Source of the DNA: Ruminococcaceae bacterium UBA1734 | GTDB taxonomy: Bacteria > Bacillota > Clostridia > Oscillospirales > Acutalibacteraceae | Direction of reading: 5' to 3' | Assembly: GCA_002315765.1 (NCBI GenBank) | Contig: DCIE01000076.1 | Location: 1-64,000, forward strand | Length of the DNA stretch: 64,000 bases | In this document: piece after piece, positions 1 through 8,945 of the stretch | Numbering within the stretch: position 1 is the first letter of the stretch | How the letters are laid out: each line of letters begins with the position of its first letter | Position numbers and translations under genes: made by a program | The notes under the pieces: generated by a model | What the model was told of the DNA's origin: nothing | What the model saw: the letters and a program-made list of their open reading frames with translations, nothing else | Database searches by the model: none

Positions 1-32
1 GTGCGCCCTCGACCGGACTAGGCGACATCTCC
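1..32 (-). tRNA. tRNA-Ser, 5' half only (cut by window edge)
   Basis: Read on the minus strand, the fragment starts with acceptor strand GGAGATG, then a two-base linker, a four-base-pair D stem (GCCT/GGGC) closing a loop that contains the invariant GG pair, then G26 and the start of an anticodon stem (CAC). The GGA acceptor start and this D arm match serine tRNAs, several of which continue CACGA into the anticodon stem. It is far more GC-rich than the flanking DNA. The anticodon, variable arm and T arm lie outside the window, so the isoacceptor is unknown. C at position 9 is slightly unusual. A type II leucine tRNA is less likely because of the acceptor sequence. Confidence 0.62.
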
Positions 33-47
33 GTGCGAACAAATAGT

Positions 48-76
48 ATTATAATACATATTACATAAAAAATCAA
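48..76 (-). promoter_or_regulatory. Promoter of the serine tRNA
   Basis: On the minus strand TTGATT (71-76) is followed after 17 bases by a perfect TATAAT (48-53), placing the start a few bases before the tRNA 5' end. The further 70 bases toward the next gene are A/T runs. They include a weak A4T4-type hairpin (about 78-106) that could end the neighbouring minus-strand operon, but I see nothing decisive there. Confidence 0.55.
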
Positions 77-150
77 GAAAAATTTTCAATAATTAAAATT
101 TTTTCGGAAATATTCTTTTTTCTTTTTTACATACAAGAATTATAAAAACC

Positions 151-504
151 TTATTTATCCTTTTTGACATTTTCCTTTTCTTTTTGCAATATTGCAACTT
201 CTTGAATAAGTCTTCGAATTTCACGGTTTTGTTTCGTGATAATTGAGGTTATAGATATAAGCATTATTAAGACAAAGAAAATAATAATAACAAAAACTGC
301 ATTTGACCAAGTGTTTATACCAAGCAAACTTGCAATTAAAGAAATAATTTGGGGGAAGATATCAATTATGAGCAGAATTACTGCTGATAAAACCCACATC
401 AATGCATGTTTTAATGTGAAATTTCTCCTTTTTACCATATAAATAACAAAGGCAAAATAGATTAAACTTCCGATTAAAAGTGAAATTCTTAAAATAGGAT
501 TCAT
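151..504 (-). CDS. DUF2304 family small membrane protein
   Basis: This 117-residue protein has three hydrophobic segments (about residues 5-22, 32-55 and 60-85) and a charged, coiled-coil-like C-terminal tail ending in a lysine-rich stretch. This is the layout of the DUF2304 family, whose genes usually sit directly behind a dolichol-phosphate-mannose-synthase-like glycosyltransferase, as here. The pair probably forms or assists a membrane complex that makes or transfers polyprenyl-phosphate sugars; that role is inference. An in-frame ATG 33 bases upstream exists, but GAGGT lies eight bases before the chosen ATG, and this start clears the upstream gene's stop. It is the last gene of the minus-strand glycan operon. 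Confidence 0.8.
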   Translation of the reverse strand: MNPILRISLLIGSLIYFAFVIYMVKRRNFTLKHALMWVLSAVILLIIDIFPQIISLIASLLGINTWSNAVFVIIIFFVLIMLISITSIITKQNREIRRLIQEVAILQKEKENVKKDK

Positions 505-514
505 AGTTGTTACC

Positions 515-1207
515 TCATTCGTTAAAGAATTTTGCAAAAATAATGCAAAGTGAAACCTTCAACATATAGTATGCCGAATTTATCGGACTTATTGATGATA
601 CACCGGCTTTTCTTTCACGCATAATAACCGGCACCTCTTTTATTTTTGCACCGTGTATGGCAGCACTTACGATGGCTTCGGGTTCAGGATAATCACCGGC
701 ATAGTTCCTTGAATAATACTCAATATATTTTTTGTTAACGGCACGAAAACCGCTTGTTACATCTTTTACCGATGCACCGCAAACATTTTTTATCAGTTGG
801 CTTAAAAATTTAATGCCGAATCTTCGCATATTGCTTGACTGAAAGCCTTCACAGTTAATAAATCTTGAACCGATAACAATATCTGCCGAGCCGTCTTCAA
901 TATGGGAAATAAGAGATTTAATATATTTAGGGTCGTGCTGACCGTCTCCGTCAAGTTGTACCGCACAGTCATAGTTGTTATTGAGAGCATATTTATATCC
1001 TGTTTGCACAGTTCCGCCGATACCTAAATTGTTGCATTGATTAATATAATTGAAACTATTGTTTCGGCAAATTTTAAGTGTATCGTCTGAGGAACAATCA
1101 TTTACAACAACATAATCAATATCAGGGCAAATTTCCTTTAGTTCGGATACGGTATTTAATATGTTTTCTTCTTCGTTAAAGGCAGGTATAATAACTAAGG
1201 TTTTCAA
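515..1207 (-). CDS. Family 2 glycosyltransferase, polyprenyl-phosphate mannose/glucose synthase-like
   Basis: The 230-residue protein has a GT-A fold with the N-terminal PAFNEEENI motif, the nucleotide-binding NDCSSDDT stretch (about residue 37) and the DGDGQHDP motif (about residue 88) that contains the metal-binding DxD. Length and motifs match DPM1-like synthases that load a sugar onto undecaprenyl phosphate at the inner face of the membrane. No C-terminal membrane segments are present, so the adjacent DUF2304 protein may supply them. It starts at TTG with AAGGAG upstream, the binding site lying in the last codons of the flippase gene, so the two are translationally coupled. The sugar cannot be read from the sequence. 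Confidence 0.85.
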   Translation of the reverse strand: MKTLVIIPAFNEEENILNTVSELKEICPDIDYVVVNDCSSDDTLKICRNNSFNYINQCNNLGIGGTVQTGYKYALNNNYDCAVQLDGDGQHDPKYIKSLISHIEDGSADIVIGSRFINCEGFQSSNMRRFGIKFLSQLIKNVCGASVKDVTSGFRAVNKKYIEYYSRNYAGDYPEPEAIVSAAIHGAKIKEVPVIMRERKAGVSSISPINSAYYMLKVSLCIIFAKFFNE

Positions 1208-1209
1208 AA

Positions 1210-2448
1210 CTAATCTCCTTTTTTATTCCAAAGTTTTTTAAATTGTTTCGTGTAATAAAACAGCATAATTAAAAGCAGTACGGCAAGAAAAATCATTGTG
1301 ATTAGAAAAGATATTCCGGCACCGAATAATAAAGATTTTTTTATAAGAAAAATTGATATACAAACAGAAAAAACCGTTGAAACAAAATATATAATGCTTT
1401 GTTTAAAGGTTTTTCTGAATACGATAAGAATATCCGAAACGATACTCTCGACAGAATAAAAAACAGAACCCATTATTATAAACATCATTGTGGATTTATA
1501 TGGGCTTAAATCGGTATTGAAGATAAAGGAAAGAATAGGTGTTTCCAATATATAAGCCACTATCATCACAAAAACACCGATTATTGAAATTATAGATAAA
1601 ATTTGTTTGAGCAATGTTAATAATTGAGCATAATTATTAAGCTTTACGGTTTCGGTCAATTTTAATAGATAGGGATGTATAATATACTGGCTGACAAGAT
1701 TCATAAATGATGCCGGAATAATAATATATCCTAATAATGCCTGTAGTTCATTGTTGCCGAATTTGTCAATTACAAATTTAGGAATATTCACAATAATTAG
1801 ATTTAAAGCAGTTATTGTGAATGTACAAAACCCGATTTTTAAAATCAAAAAAACTTTTTTAATATTAAAAGAGGAGGCTTTAATATCAATATTATTGTTT
1901 ACCGTAATCATCAACCATATTAATAAAAATAAATCGGCGAAAATCACTACGGCACACGCTATTAAAAAATCCTTTGTAATTAAATCTGCAATTAAAAATA
2001 CAATCACATTAAGAATTGACCTTAATGTCATTAATATTCCGACTTTATATAATAAATTATGCTTTTGTATTATTGCATATATTGATTCAAAAAATGATTC
2101 TATAATCTTTAAAAGTGTAAATGCAATAATTGCGGAAAACTTGTAAACAGGATAATTCTTAATAATGCAAAATAATATAACCGAGATTACCGAAATAATA
2201 CAAGTGAAAATGCGGGTGAAAAAGTAATCATAGTCGGAAAAAACTCCGGAAATATCGGTTACTTGGTAAGTCCTTGTGATAAATTTTGCGATGCAGAAAG
2301 CGATTATTGATAGGGCAAAAGCAAATGAGTATATTCCCGCATAGTATGTTCCGTTAATCCTTGAAACAATAAGCAAAAAGAAAAGTGATGAAAATGAGTC
2401 GGTAGAAGTACCGATTATGTTCCATAGTACATTTTTTTCTGATTTCAC
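1210..2448 (-). CDS. Polysaccharide flippase (Wzx/MOP superfamily)
   Basis: This 412-residue, almost entirely hydrophobic protein has about twelve predicted membrane segments and begins with the VLWNIIGTSTDSF pattern typical of Wzx-type lipid-linked oligosaccharide flippases. It probably moves an undecaprenyl-linked glycan across the membrane for a surface polymer, working with the glycosyltransferase downstream. I chose the GTG at 2448 because it aligns with the start codons behind the two other copies of the same leader RNA. An in-frame GTG nine bases earlier is possible but lies inside the leader's terminal helix. Translation is expected to be controlled by that leader. Confidence 0.8.
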   Translation of the reverse strand: MKSEKNVLWNIIGTSTDSFSSLFFLLIVSRINGTYYAGIYSFAFALSIIAFCIAKFITRTYQVTDISGVFSDYDYFFTRIFTCIISVISVILFCIIKNYPVYKFSAIIAFTLLKIIESFFESIYAIIQKHNLLYKVGILMTLRSILNVIVFLIADLITKDFLIACAVVIFADLFLLIWLMITVNNNIDIKASSFNIKKVFLILKIGFCTFTITALNLIIVNIPKFVIDKFGNNELQALLGYIIIPASFMNLVSQYIIHPYLLKLTETVKLNNYAQLLTLLKQILSIISIIGVFVMIVAYILETPILSFIFNTDLSPYKSTMMFIIMGSVFYSVESIVSDILIVFRKTFKQSIIYFVSTVFSVCISIFLIKKSLLFGAGISFLITMIFLAVLLLIMLFYYTKQFKKLWNKKGD

Positions 2449-2450
2449 GC

Positions 2451-2587
2451 TAATCACCGTTTCTTTCTAAGACACAAAATGCAATAAAAACACACTGAAA
2501 CGGTGATTAAAATATCGCATCTGTTTCGGTTGCCTCTAAAGAGGCGAGAAATAGGCGCCTTAATATTTCAGCGTGATTTTTCACGCC
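2451..2587 (-). promoter_or_regulatory. Structured leader RNA, copy A (riboswitch-like, unclassified)
   Basis: Read on the minus strand, the element has these parts in order: an upstream hairpin (2571-2576 with 2581-2586), a strand 2555-2562 that can pair with 2468-2475, a hairpin with the TTTC/GAAA outer stem and GCCTC/GAGGC inner stem separated by a TC/AACC internal loop (about 2521-2552), and a perfect 13-base-pair helix (2451-2463 with 2497-2509) that ends two bases before the start codon and covers the ribosome binding region. The last helix interleaves with the 2555-2562/2468-2475 pairing, so they form a pseudoknot or compete. The same plan recurs at 27337-27490 and 59675-59812. The class is not recognised. 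Confidence 0.7.
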
Positions 2588-2597
2588 ATTTACCCGA

Positions 2598-4679
2598 CTA
2601 ATATGTTAATTGATAAAAACGAACACCGTTTTCGTTATATATGCAATAAGAAAAAATATTATATTTCGATGGAATTATTAAATCTTCGTGGGTGGCAATA
2701 TAACCGATTTTGAGATTTTTTAAATCATTAAAATTCAAATGCAAATTTATTAAATCGGGTTGTAGCAGTTCGGGATAAGAATTATCATCTGTAAGGGAAA
2801 TTATTAGGTTTGAATAACGGTTATAAATGTCTTCATATTTTTTTCCGAATAAGCTTTCCCACATTTTTAAATTAGGCATATAATTATTTGAATTTAAAAC
2901 TTTGACGCCACAAGCGGCATAAAAATTAGCATCAACCCACTGATTTAAGGTAATCCAATTAGCATTTGGACTTTCCTTTGATAACTCCATAGCGGCATTT
3001 GCCGCAGGTTTTGAATACACAACATCGGCAGTGGCATTAATAGGTAAAATATATAGATTAACCCCAGCCGTAACCATGGCTAATAGAATTATTGAATATT
3101 CCTTGAACTTTTCGTTTTTAAAAGAGAGTATTATATAGGCGATGGCAAACAAACCTAAAAGGATACCAAGAAGGAGCCACTCACTTATATAATCCTTAAA
3201 TTCGGTTTTGTTAATAAAATAAGTCAACAGAATAATGGCAGTAATAAGTAAAAATCCTGCGATTTTCGGAAAAGAAATTTTATGTTTCTTAAAAAGATAA
3301 AGAGAACGGATTAACAATAACAACTGGGTAAATCCCAAAACATCTACAAGTCTGAAAGCCGTTGAATAGGAGAGCAACAAAATTTTTGCTAAAAATGAAG
3401 GTAATCCTATTGAACAATAAACAATATAAACAGTGGAAATACAAAGAAGAATTATTGATAAAGTGTCCTTATTTTTTGCTTTTATCATAGCAAATACGGA
3501 CATAATTACAGGAAGAGGGAAGAAGGTTATAAATGTGCCGTATTCGCTTGTGTTAATGTTTTTATAATCAAAAGGAAACTTAAGAGAGGTGGGGTATAAA
3601 AATAATTTGTATAGGCTGTATTCGCCCGATTCCTGACGCTTTCCGGGGTAAACCGTTTGAGTTATGGTTTTAATGTATTGGGATTTATTTCGATAGTAGA
3701 AAAATGCAATCAATAAAGCAAGTGCAACGACAAAGGCAAAAATAAACCAATGGGATTTGCAGAAACTTTTAATACTATTAAAGTTTGAAATGATAATCCA
3801 AAGTGCGATACCGAGAAAAACATAACCGAAAGGTACCATCCAAGCAGGGTATAGTTCGCAAATAAAAGCACTGCCGAATACCGAAATCAAAAAACCGAAT
3901 AATACTTTTTTAAATGTTTTTTGCGATTGAATAAAATAGTATAAAAAGACAACGGCGCCTATGCCATATGTTATCTCAACAACAATCGACCACCAAAGGA
4001 AAAAACTTGAAAAGATGGTAAGACAGGCACCTAAAACAGAATAAATTTTGTTTCTTTCGGTCATAATTAAAAACAATTCCAATGTTGCCAAAAAGGAAAA
4101 AATCAGTATTCCGCACCAAAGAAACGATAAAGCATAGTCGGTGGGAAGAAAATAATACCCGATATGAAAGGGCTTGGCAAGTAAGGAAAGTGATAACTGT
4201 AATCCGCTTGAGCATAAATCGGAAAACTCGGTTGCCATAATTAAATGGTTGGTTTTACCGTCCGTAAACTGATAAGTAAAATGCTTTAGAGTATCAATTG
4301 CCCATTCATCACTTCGTATTGACTTCGAACTGCCGAAAATAGGGGTAATCATTTGAGAGCCGGAACCCGGTTGAATATAGTTGTTAAGTTCGGGAATTGA
4401 AGAAAAATTGATTTTTAAAATTACCAAAACAAAAAATAAAATAAATCCGAAAATAATTCTTTTTTTAAAAATAAAGTTGAAAACTTTTCTTATTCCGATA
4501 AAAAGATTACAGCAAAAAAATCCGTAAAGGGAAGTTAAAAAAATTTCTCTGTAAAAAAACATTTCCTTACGGTAAATACAGTTAATTTTCAGTTTGTATG
4601 AAAGTACGGCAAATACAACCGAAATAATGATAAAAACAAAGGTTTTATATATGAGGTTGGATTTATTTTCAGCAAACAT
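2598..4679 (-). CDS. Large polytopic membrane protein of a surface-glycan cluster (GT-C-like)
   Basis: This 693-residue protein has about twelve or more hydrophobic segments, a conserved-looking loop with SIRSDEWAIDT (about residues 125-137) after the second or third segment, and a soluble C-terminal domain of about 130 residues ending in FYQLTY. The early SDEW loop and overall shape resemble large, poorly characterised membrane proteins encoded in polysaccharide clusters that are suspected GT-C glycosyltransferases. I cannot name a substrate. The start is the ATG preceded by GGGAGG; the ATG 15 bases earlier is part of that binding site. It is the promoter-proximal gene of the minus-strand cluster. 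Confidence 0.7.
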   Translation of the reverse strand: MFAENKSNLIYKTFVFIIISVVFAVLSYKLKINCIYRKEMFFYREIFLTSLYGFFCCNLFIGIRKVFNFIFKKRIIFGFILFFVLVILKINFSSIPELNNYIQPGSGSQMITPIFGSSKSIRSDEWAIDTLKHFTYQFTDGKTNHLIMATEFSDLCSSGLQLSLSLLAKPFHIGYYFLPTDYALSFLWCGILIFSFLATLELFLIMTERNKIYSVLGACLTIFSSFFLWWSIVVEITYGIGAVVFLYYFIQSQKTFKKVLFGFLISVFGSAFICELYPAWMVPFGYVFLGIALWIIISNFNSIKSFCKSHWFIFAFVVALALLIAFFYYRNKSQYIKTITQTVYPGKRQESGEYSLYKLFLYPTSLKFPFDYKNINTSEYGTFITFFPLPVIMSVFAMIKAKNKDTLSIILLCISTVYIVYCSIGLPSFLAKILLLSYSTAFRLVDVLGFTQLLLLIRSLYLFKKHKISFPKIAGFLLITAIILLTYFINKTEFKDYISEWLLLGILLGLFAIAYIILSFKNEKFKEYSIILLAMVTAGVNLYILPINATADVVYSKPAANAAMELSKESPNANWITLNQWVDANFYAACGVKVLNSNNYMPNLKMWESLFGKKYEDIYNRYSNLIISLTDDNSYPELLQPDLINLHLNFNDLKNLKIGYIATHEDLIIPSKYNIFSYCIYNENGVRFYQLTY

Positions 4680-4707
4680 ATATAAGCCTCCCATTTTTAT
4701 TAATATT

Positions 4708-4737
4708 ATTATATACTCTAAATATTTATTATGTCAA
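4708..4737 (-). promoter_or_regulatory. Promoter of the minus-strand glycan cluster
   Basis: On the minus strand a consensus TTGACA (4732-4737) is followed after 18 bases by a consensus TATAAT (4708-4713). The gene start is about 30 bases further on. The divergent DUF421 gene begins on the other side of this 119-base gap, and its own promoter is not obvious. Confidence 0.7.
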
Positions 4738-4798
4738 GAATTAGTAAGAATTATTTTATTGTTTCAGAAGAATAATAATTATCGAAAGGAAGATTGTT

Positions 4799-5476
4799 AT
4801 GGAATTTTTTAAAATAATACTATCATCGGTATTTTCGGTTATTATACTTTTTATTTTGACAAAATTAATGGGAAACAGACAGGTTTCGGAATTAACTATG
4901 TTTGACTATATTATCGGAATCAGTATAGGCTCTATTGCTGCCGAGATGGCAACAGATATAGAAAAACCGATTTACGGAGTAATTGCTATGGCAGTCTATG
5001 CTTTCTTTGCAATTTTCTTTTCTTTTTTGACATCAAAAAGCCTAAAGGCACGGAATATTATTTTCGGAAAAACATTGGTGCTTATGAATGACGGCAAAAT
5101 GAATAAAGAAAATTTCAAAAAGGCACATTTGGATTTAAGTGAATTTCTAATGCAGGCAAGAACAGCAGGGTATTACTATATTTCGGATATTGATACAGCA
5201 CAGATGGAACCTAACGGAAAAATCAGTTTTTTGCCTTTTCCCCATAAAAGACCTGTTACAGCCGAGGATTTAAAGGTAGTGCCACAGCCACAGGTTAAAT
5301 CATATAATGTTGTTTCTGACGGTATTATTATTGAAAGTAATTTGCAAAAGTTAAACAAAACCGAAAAATGGTTGTCTAAGGAACTTACAAGAAAAGGTTT
5401 TGATAATGTAAGCAAAATATTCCTTGCGGTATTAGATGAAAATGACGGTTTAACCGTTTTTTCGGAAAATAGTTAA
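4799..5476 (+). CDS. DUF421 domain membrane protein (YetF-like)
   Basis: The 225-residue protein has three N-terminal membrane segments (about residues 1-80) with the family signature KLMGNRQVSELTMFDYIIG, followed by a two-part cytoplasmic alpha/beta domain. This is the full length of the DUF421/YetF family. The biochemical role is not established; family members occur in spore and envelope contexts in Firmicutes. AAAGGA lies at a good distance from the ATG. It is transcribed away from the glycan cluster. A second DUF421 gene lies at 30512-31189 but, unlike this one, is followed by a DUF4363 gene. Confidence 0.85.
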   Translation: MEFFKIILSSVFSVIILFILTKLMGNRQVSELTMFDYIIGISIGSIAAEMATDIEKPIYGVIAMAVYAFFAIFFSFLTSKSLKARNIIFGKTLVLMNDGKMNKENFKKAHLDLSEFLMQARTAGYYYISDIDTAQMEPNGKISFLPFPHKRPVTAEDLKVVPQPQVKSYNVVSDGIIIESNLQKLNKTEKWLSKELTRKGFDNVSKIFLAVLDENDGLTVFSENS

Positions 5477-5548
5477 GTTAATATGATTTTACTTGTTGCT
5501 TTCGGGAAGATAATATTATAAAATAAATGATGAATGAAGGTGTTATAT

Positions 5549-7372
5549 TTGCAAAATGATAAAATCACTGAACTGAGAAAACAAGCCAATAGATTACCGC
5601 TTTCTCCCGGAGTATATATTATGAAAAATAAAGAGGGAGAAATAATTTATGTAGGTAAGGCAAAGGCTTTAAAGAACAGAGTAACTTCATATTTCAGAAG
5701 CGGAAATAACCATACCGAAAAGGTAAGACAAATGGTTTCGAATGTTGACCGTTTTGAGCATATTATTTGCGACAGTGAATTTGAGGCACTTGTACTTGAG
5801 TGTTCCTTAATTAAACAAAATCAGCCTAAATATAATATCCTTTTAAAAGATGATAAGGGATATCATTATATCAATATAACCGGTGAAAAATGGCCGAAAA
5901 TCCGAATTGCAAACAAGGTGGAAAACAACGGTAAATACATAGGACCTTATTATTCTTCTTATGTTGTTAAGGATACGGTGGATTGGGTGAACAAAATATA
6001 CAAACTACCTGACTGTACAAGAAGTTTTGACAAACCCACAAAACCCTGCCTTAATTTTCATATCGGTAAGTGCTTTGCTCCCTGCAACGGTAAAATATCC
6101 CTTGATAATTATACCGAAACTATCAACTCGGCTGTGGATTTCATTAAAAACGGAGACGGTAATAAAATTGTCTCCGATTTAAAACTACAAATGCAAAATG
6201 CTTCTGACAGACTTGATTTTGAATATGCTGCAAAACTAAGGGATAGAATTAACGCAATAACCAAATTATCCGATAAACAAAAGGTTGTTATGTGCACATA
6301 CAAGGAACAAGATGTTTTTGCTTCGGCATTTTTAGGCGAAACCGCTTGTGTTTCTGTTCTCAATTTTAAAAACGGAAGAATGACCGATAAAAATCACTAT
6401 TTTGTTGAGGGGATTAGTGCAAAAGAAAATCTCTATGATGAGTTTTTAAGGGAGTATTATGTTTCCAAGACGGATATTCCTCCGAGGATTTTAATCGACA
6501 GTAATTTTGAAGATATGGAGTTAATAACCCATTGGCTTAAAGAGAAAAGGCAAAAAAAGGTAGAAATAATTATACCTAAATCAGGTGAACAACTCGACAT
6601 AATAAAAATGTGTTTAAACAACGCCTCGGATAATCTTTCTTTAAAGACGACATCTTCGGGAAAAGAAATGTCGGCACTAAACGAATTGTCTTCACTGTTA
6701 GGTCTTCAAAATGTGCCAAAACTTATTGAGTCTTATGATATTTCCCATACTGCAGGGGAAGAAAGTGTTGCGGGAATGGTAGTATTTAAAGACGGTTTAC
6801 CCCTAAAAAAGAATTATAGGAGATTTAAGATAAAAAGCTTTTCCGGAAACGATGATTATAGGTCTATGGCGGAAATTATGGAAAGGCGGATTTCGGAATA
6901 CAATAAAGGTGATGATGAAGCCTTTGGAGTTTTGCCTGATTTATTATTGCTTGACGGCGGATTAGGTCAAATAAATGCCGTATTACCCGTGCTTGAAAAA
7001 TATCAAATTAATATTCCTGTTTTCGGTATGGTTAAGGATACGAAGCATAAAACCAGGGCTATATCCTCAAGCGGCGGAGATATTTCTATTAAATCTACAA
7101 GGTCGGCATTTGTTTTGGTTAATAAAATTCAAGAAGAGGTACACCGTTATGCCATTTCTTATCATAGAAACCTCAGAAGTAAAAAGATGTTTGATTCTAT
7201 ACTTACAAAAATTGACGGTGTGGGGGAGAAAAAGGCAAAGGCATTAATGCTTCATTTCAAAACAATTGATAATATCAAAAATGCAAGTTTGGAAGAGCTT
7301 ATGGTTGTTGATGGCATAAGCAAAGTTTATGCCGAGAGGATATATGACTATTTTAAGGAAAATAATTGTTGA
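5549..7372 (+). CDS. uvrC: UvrABC excinuclease subunit C
   Basis: UvrC makes both incisions around bulky DNA lesions after UvrA and UvrB locate them. The GIY-YIG nuclease domain is at residues about 10-95 (PGVYIM, IIYVGKAK). The UVR domain that binds UvrB is at about 200-235, the RNase H-like nuclease domain follows at about 370-530, and a double helix-hairpin-helix DNA-binding end (KIDGVGEKKA and MVVDGISKVYA) completes the protein. At 607 residues it is full length. I chose the TTG preceded by GAAGGTG; an ATG 15 bases upstream overlaps that binding site and is the alternative. Confidence 0.95.
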   Translation: MQNDKITELRKQANRLPLSPGVYIMKNKEGEIIYVGKAKALKNRVTSYFRSGNNHTEKVRQMVSNVDRFEHIICDSEFEALVLECSLIKQNQPKYNILLKDDKGYHYINITGEKWPKIRIANKVENNGKYIGPYYSSYVVKDTVDWVNKIYKLPDCTRSFDKPTKPCLNFHIGKCFAPCNGKISLDNYTETINSAVDFIKNGDGNKIVSDLKLQMQNASDRLDFEYAAKLRDRINAITKLSDKQKVVMCTYKEQDVFASAFLGETACVSVLNFKNGRMTDKNHYFVEGISAKENLYDEFLREYYVSKTDIPPRILIDSNFEDMELITHWLKEKRQKKVEIIIPKSGEQLDIIKMCLNNASDNLSLKTTSSGKEMSALNELSSLLGLQNVPKLIESYDISHTAGEESVAGMVVFKDGLPLKKNYRRFKIKSFSGNDDYRSMAEIMERRISEYNKGDDEAFGVLPDLLLLDGGLGQINAVLPVLEKYQINIPVFGMVKDTKHKTRAISSSGGDISIKSTRSAFVLVNKIQEEVHRYAISYHRNLRSKKMFDSILTKIDGVGEKKAKALMLHFKTIDNIKNASLEELMVVDGISKVYAERIYDYFKENNC

Positions 7373-7397
7373 TAAACAATCAAAAATTTGATAAAAT
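7369..7397 (+). promoter_or_regulatory. Promoter of the cyclophilin gene
   Basis: TTGATA (7369-7374), overlapping the uvrC stop codon, is followed after 17 bases by TAAAAT (7392-7397). The cyclophilin start lies 34 bases downstream with AAGGAG before it. Confidence 0.5.
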
Positions 7398-7430
7398 ACA
7401 AGTAAATAAATTAATTTAAGGAGACTTATT

Positions 7431-8024
7431 ATGTCTATTCAGTTAACAGAAGTTAAAAGCGGAGATACAATTGCAATTATGCATACAAATATGGGAGATA
7501 TTTCAATTAAATTGTTCCCGAATGAAGCACCGAAAACTGTGGAGAATTTCACAACACACAGCAAGAACGGTTATTATAACGGACTTATATTTCACAGGGT
7601 AATTAATGATTTTATGATTCAAGGCGGAGACCCAACAGGTACGGGAATGGGCGGCGAATCTATTTGGGGATGCAACTTCAAGGATGAATTTTCACCTGAG
7701 TTACATAATATCAGAGGTGCTCTTTGTATGGCAAATGCCGGTCCTAATACTAACGGAAGTCAGTTTTTCATAGTTCAGGCTAAGACGGTTGACCAAAATC
7801 TTTTAAGTCAAATGAAGGATATTCCCGACAGTTTTCCAAGTGATATTGTTGAGGCTTACGAGAAAAACGGCGGAACACCCTGGCTTGATTTTCGTCATAC
7901 AGTATTCGGTCAGGTTTTTGAGGGTATGGATGTTGTTGATAATATTGCCGGTGTAAAAGTCGGCTCCGCTGATAAACCTATTGAGGATGTCATCATTGAA
8001 AGTATAGAAATAATCGAGAAATAG
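7431..8024 (+). CDS. Peptidyl-prolyl cis-trans isomerase, cyclophilin type
   Basis: This 197-residue cyclophilin catalyses proline isomerisation during protein folding. The catalytic core is clear: the FHRVI stretch with the active-site arginine (about residue 62), the QGGDPTGTG loop (about 71) and the NTNGSQFFI segment (about 105). There is no signal peptide, so it acts in the cytoplasm. An insertion of about 25 residues after the QFFIV segment ([20 protein letters not shown]) is common in clostridial versions. It starts at ATG with AAGGAG upstream and is followed by rmlA after 42 bases. Confidence 0.93.
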   Translation: MSIQLTEVKSGDTIAIMHTNMGDISIKLFPNEAPKTVENFTTHSKNGYYNGLIFHRVINDFMIQGGDPTGTGMGGESIWGCNFKDEFSPELHNIRGALCMANAGPNTNGSQFFIVQAKTVDQNLLSQMKDIPDSFPSDIVEAYEKNGGTPWLDFRHTVFGQVFEGMDVVDNIAGVKVGSADKPIEDVIIESIEIIEK

Positions 8025-8066
8025 TTTATTTGTTTATTAATTTATAAAAAAGGTTTGGTGATTGAA

Positions 8067-8945
8067 ATGAAGGGTATTATTTTAGCCGGAGGAAGCGGAA
8101 CAAGACTTTATCCGCTTACAATGGTAACTTCCAAACAATTATTACCGGTTTATGATAAGCCTATGATTTTTTATCCCTTATCCATATTAATGATGGCGGG
8201 AATACGAGATATTCTAATCATTTCCACACCAACGGATTTACCTAATTTTGAAAGGCTTTTAGGTGATGGTTCAAATTACGGAATTAACCTTTCGTATAAA
8301 GTTCAACCCTCGCCTGACGGCTTGGCACAGGCATTTATTATCGGCGAAGATTTTATTGACGGCGATTCTTGTGCAATGATTTTAGGTGATAACATTTTTT
8401 ACGGAAACGGACTTAGTTCACATCTTATTAATGCTTCAAAAAAGGAAAAAGGTGCTACGATTTTCGGCTACTATGTAGAGGACCCGGAGAGGTTCGGAAT
8501 TGTGGAATTCGATAATAATAAGAAGGTTATTTCTATTGAAGAAAAACCGAAAAATCCAAAATCCAACTATTGCGTTACCGGACTTTATTTTTATGATAGC
8601 CGAGTTGTTGAAATGGCAAAAAAGGTTAAGCCCTCTAAAAGAGGAGAACTTGAAATAACCGACCTTAATAAGTTATATCTTGAAGACGGTTGTTTGGATG
8701 CAGTGGTTTTCGGCAGAGGTTTTGCTTGGTTTGATACCGGTACAACCGATGCTTTAAGCTCGGCTGCCGAGTTTGTAAAGGTTGTGGAAAAACGGCAGGG
8801 AATAATGATTTCCGCCATTGAGGAAATAGCCTATAATAACGGTTGGATTGACAAAGAAATGTTGATTGAATCAGCGAAAAAATACGGAAAATCTCCTTAC
8901 GGAGAACATCTTAATCGTGTTGCAAATGGAAAATACTTGTATTAA
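8067..8945 (+). CDS. rmlA: Glucose-1-phosphate thymidylyltransferase
   Basis: RmlA joins glucose-1-phosphate and dTTP to give dTDP-glucose, the first step toward dTDP-rhamnose and related surface sugars. The N-terminal nucleotide-binding signature [13 protein letters not shown] (residues about 6-18), the [10 protein letters not shown] segment (about 161) and GFAWFDTGT (about 217) are all present, and 292 residues is the usual length. The ATG is chosen over in-frame TTG/GTG codons upstream because the family starts at MKGIILAGG. The remaining rhamnose genes (rmlB, C, D) are not in this window, but two glycosyltransferases follow immediately. Confidence 0.93.
   Translation: MKGIILAGGSGTRLYPLTMVTSKQLLPVYDKPMIFYPLSILMMAGIRDILIISTPTDLPNFERLLGDGSNYGINLSYKVQPSPDGLAQAFIIGEDFIDGDSCAMILGDNIFYGNGLSSHLINASKKEKGATIFGYYVEDPERFGIVEFDNNKKVISIEEKPKNPKSNYCVTGLYFYDSRVVEMAKKVKPSKRGELEITDLNKLYLEDGCLDAVVFGRGFAWFDTGTTDALSSAAEFVKVVEKRQGIMISAIEEIAYNNGWIDKEMLIESAKKYGKSPYGEHLNRVANGKYLY

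Noticed and set aside
236..2146. Plus-strand ORFs opposite the DUF2304 and flippase genes
   Set aside because: They lie in full antisense to well-supported membrane protein genes, have no binding sites, and their composition is the mirror of hydrophobic codons.
2451..2509. Inverted repeats flanking a short segment, considered as an invertible promoter or insertion-site repeat
   Set aside because: The spacers are only about 30-45 bases, the same layout recurs with different stem sequences at two other start codons, and no recombinase or transposase gene is nearby; an RNA structure explains all features better.
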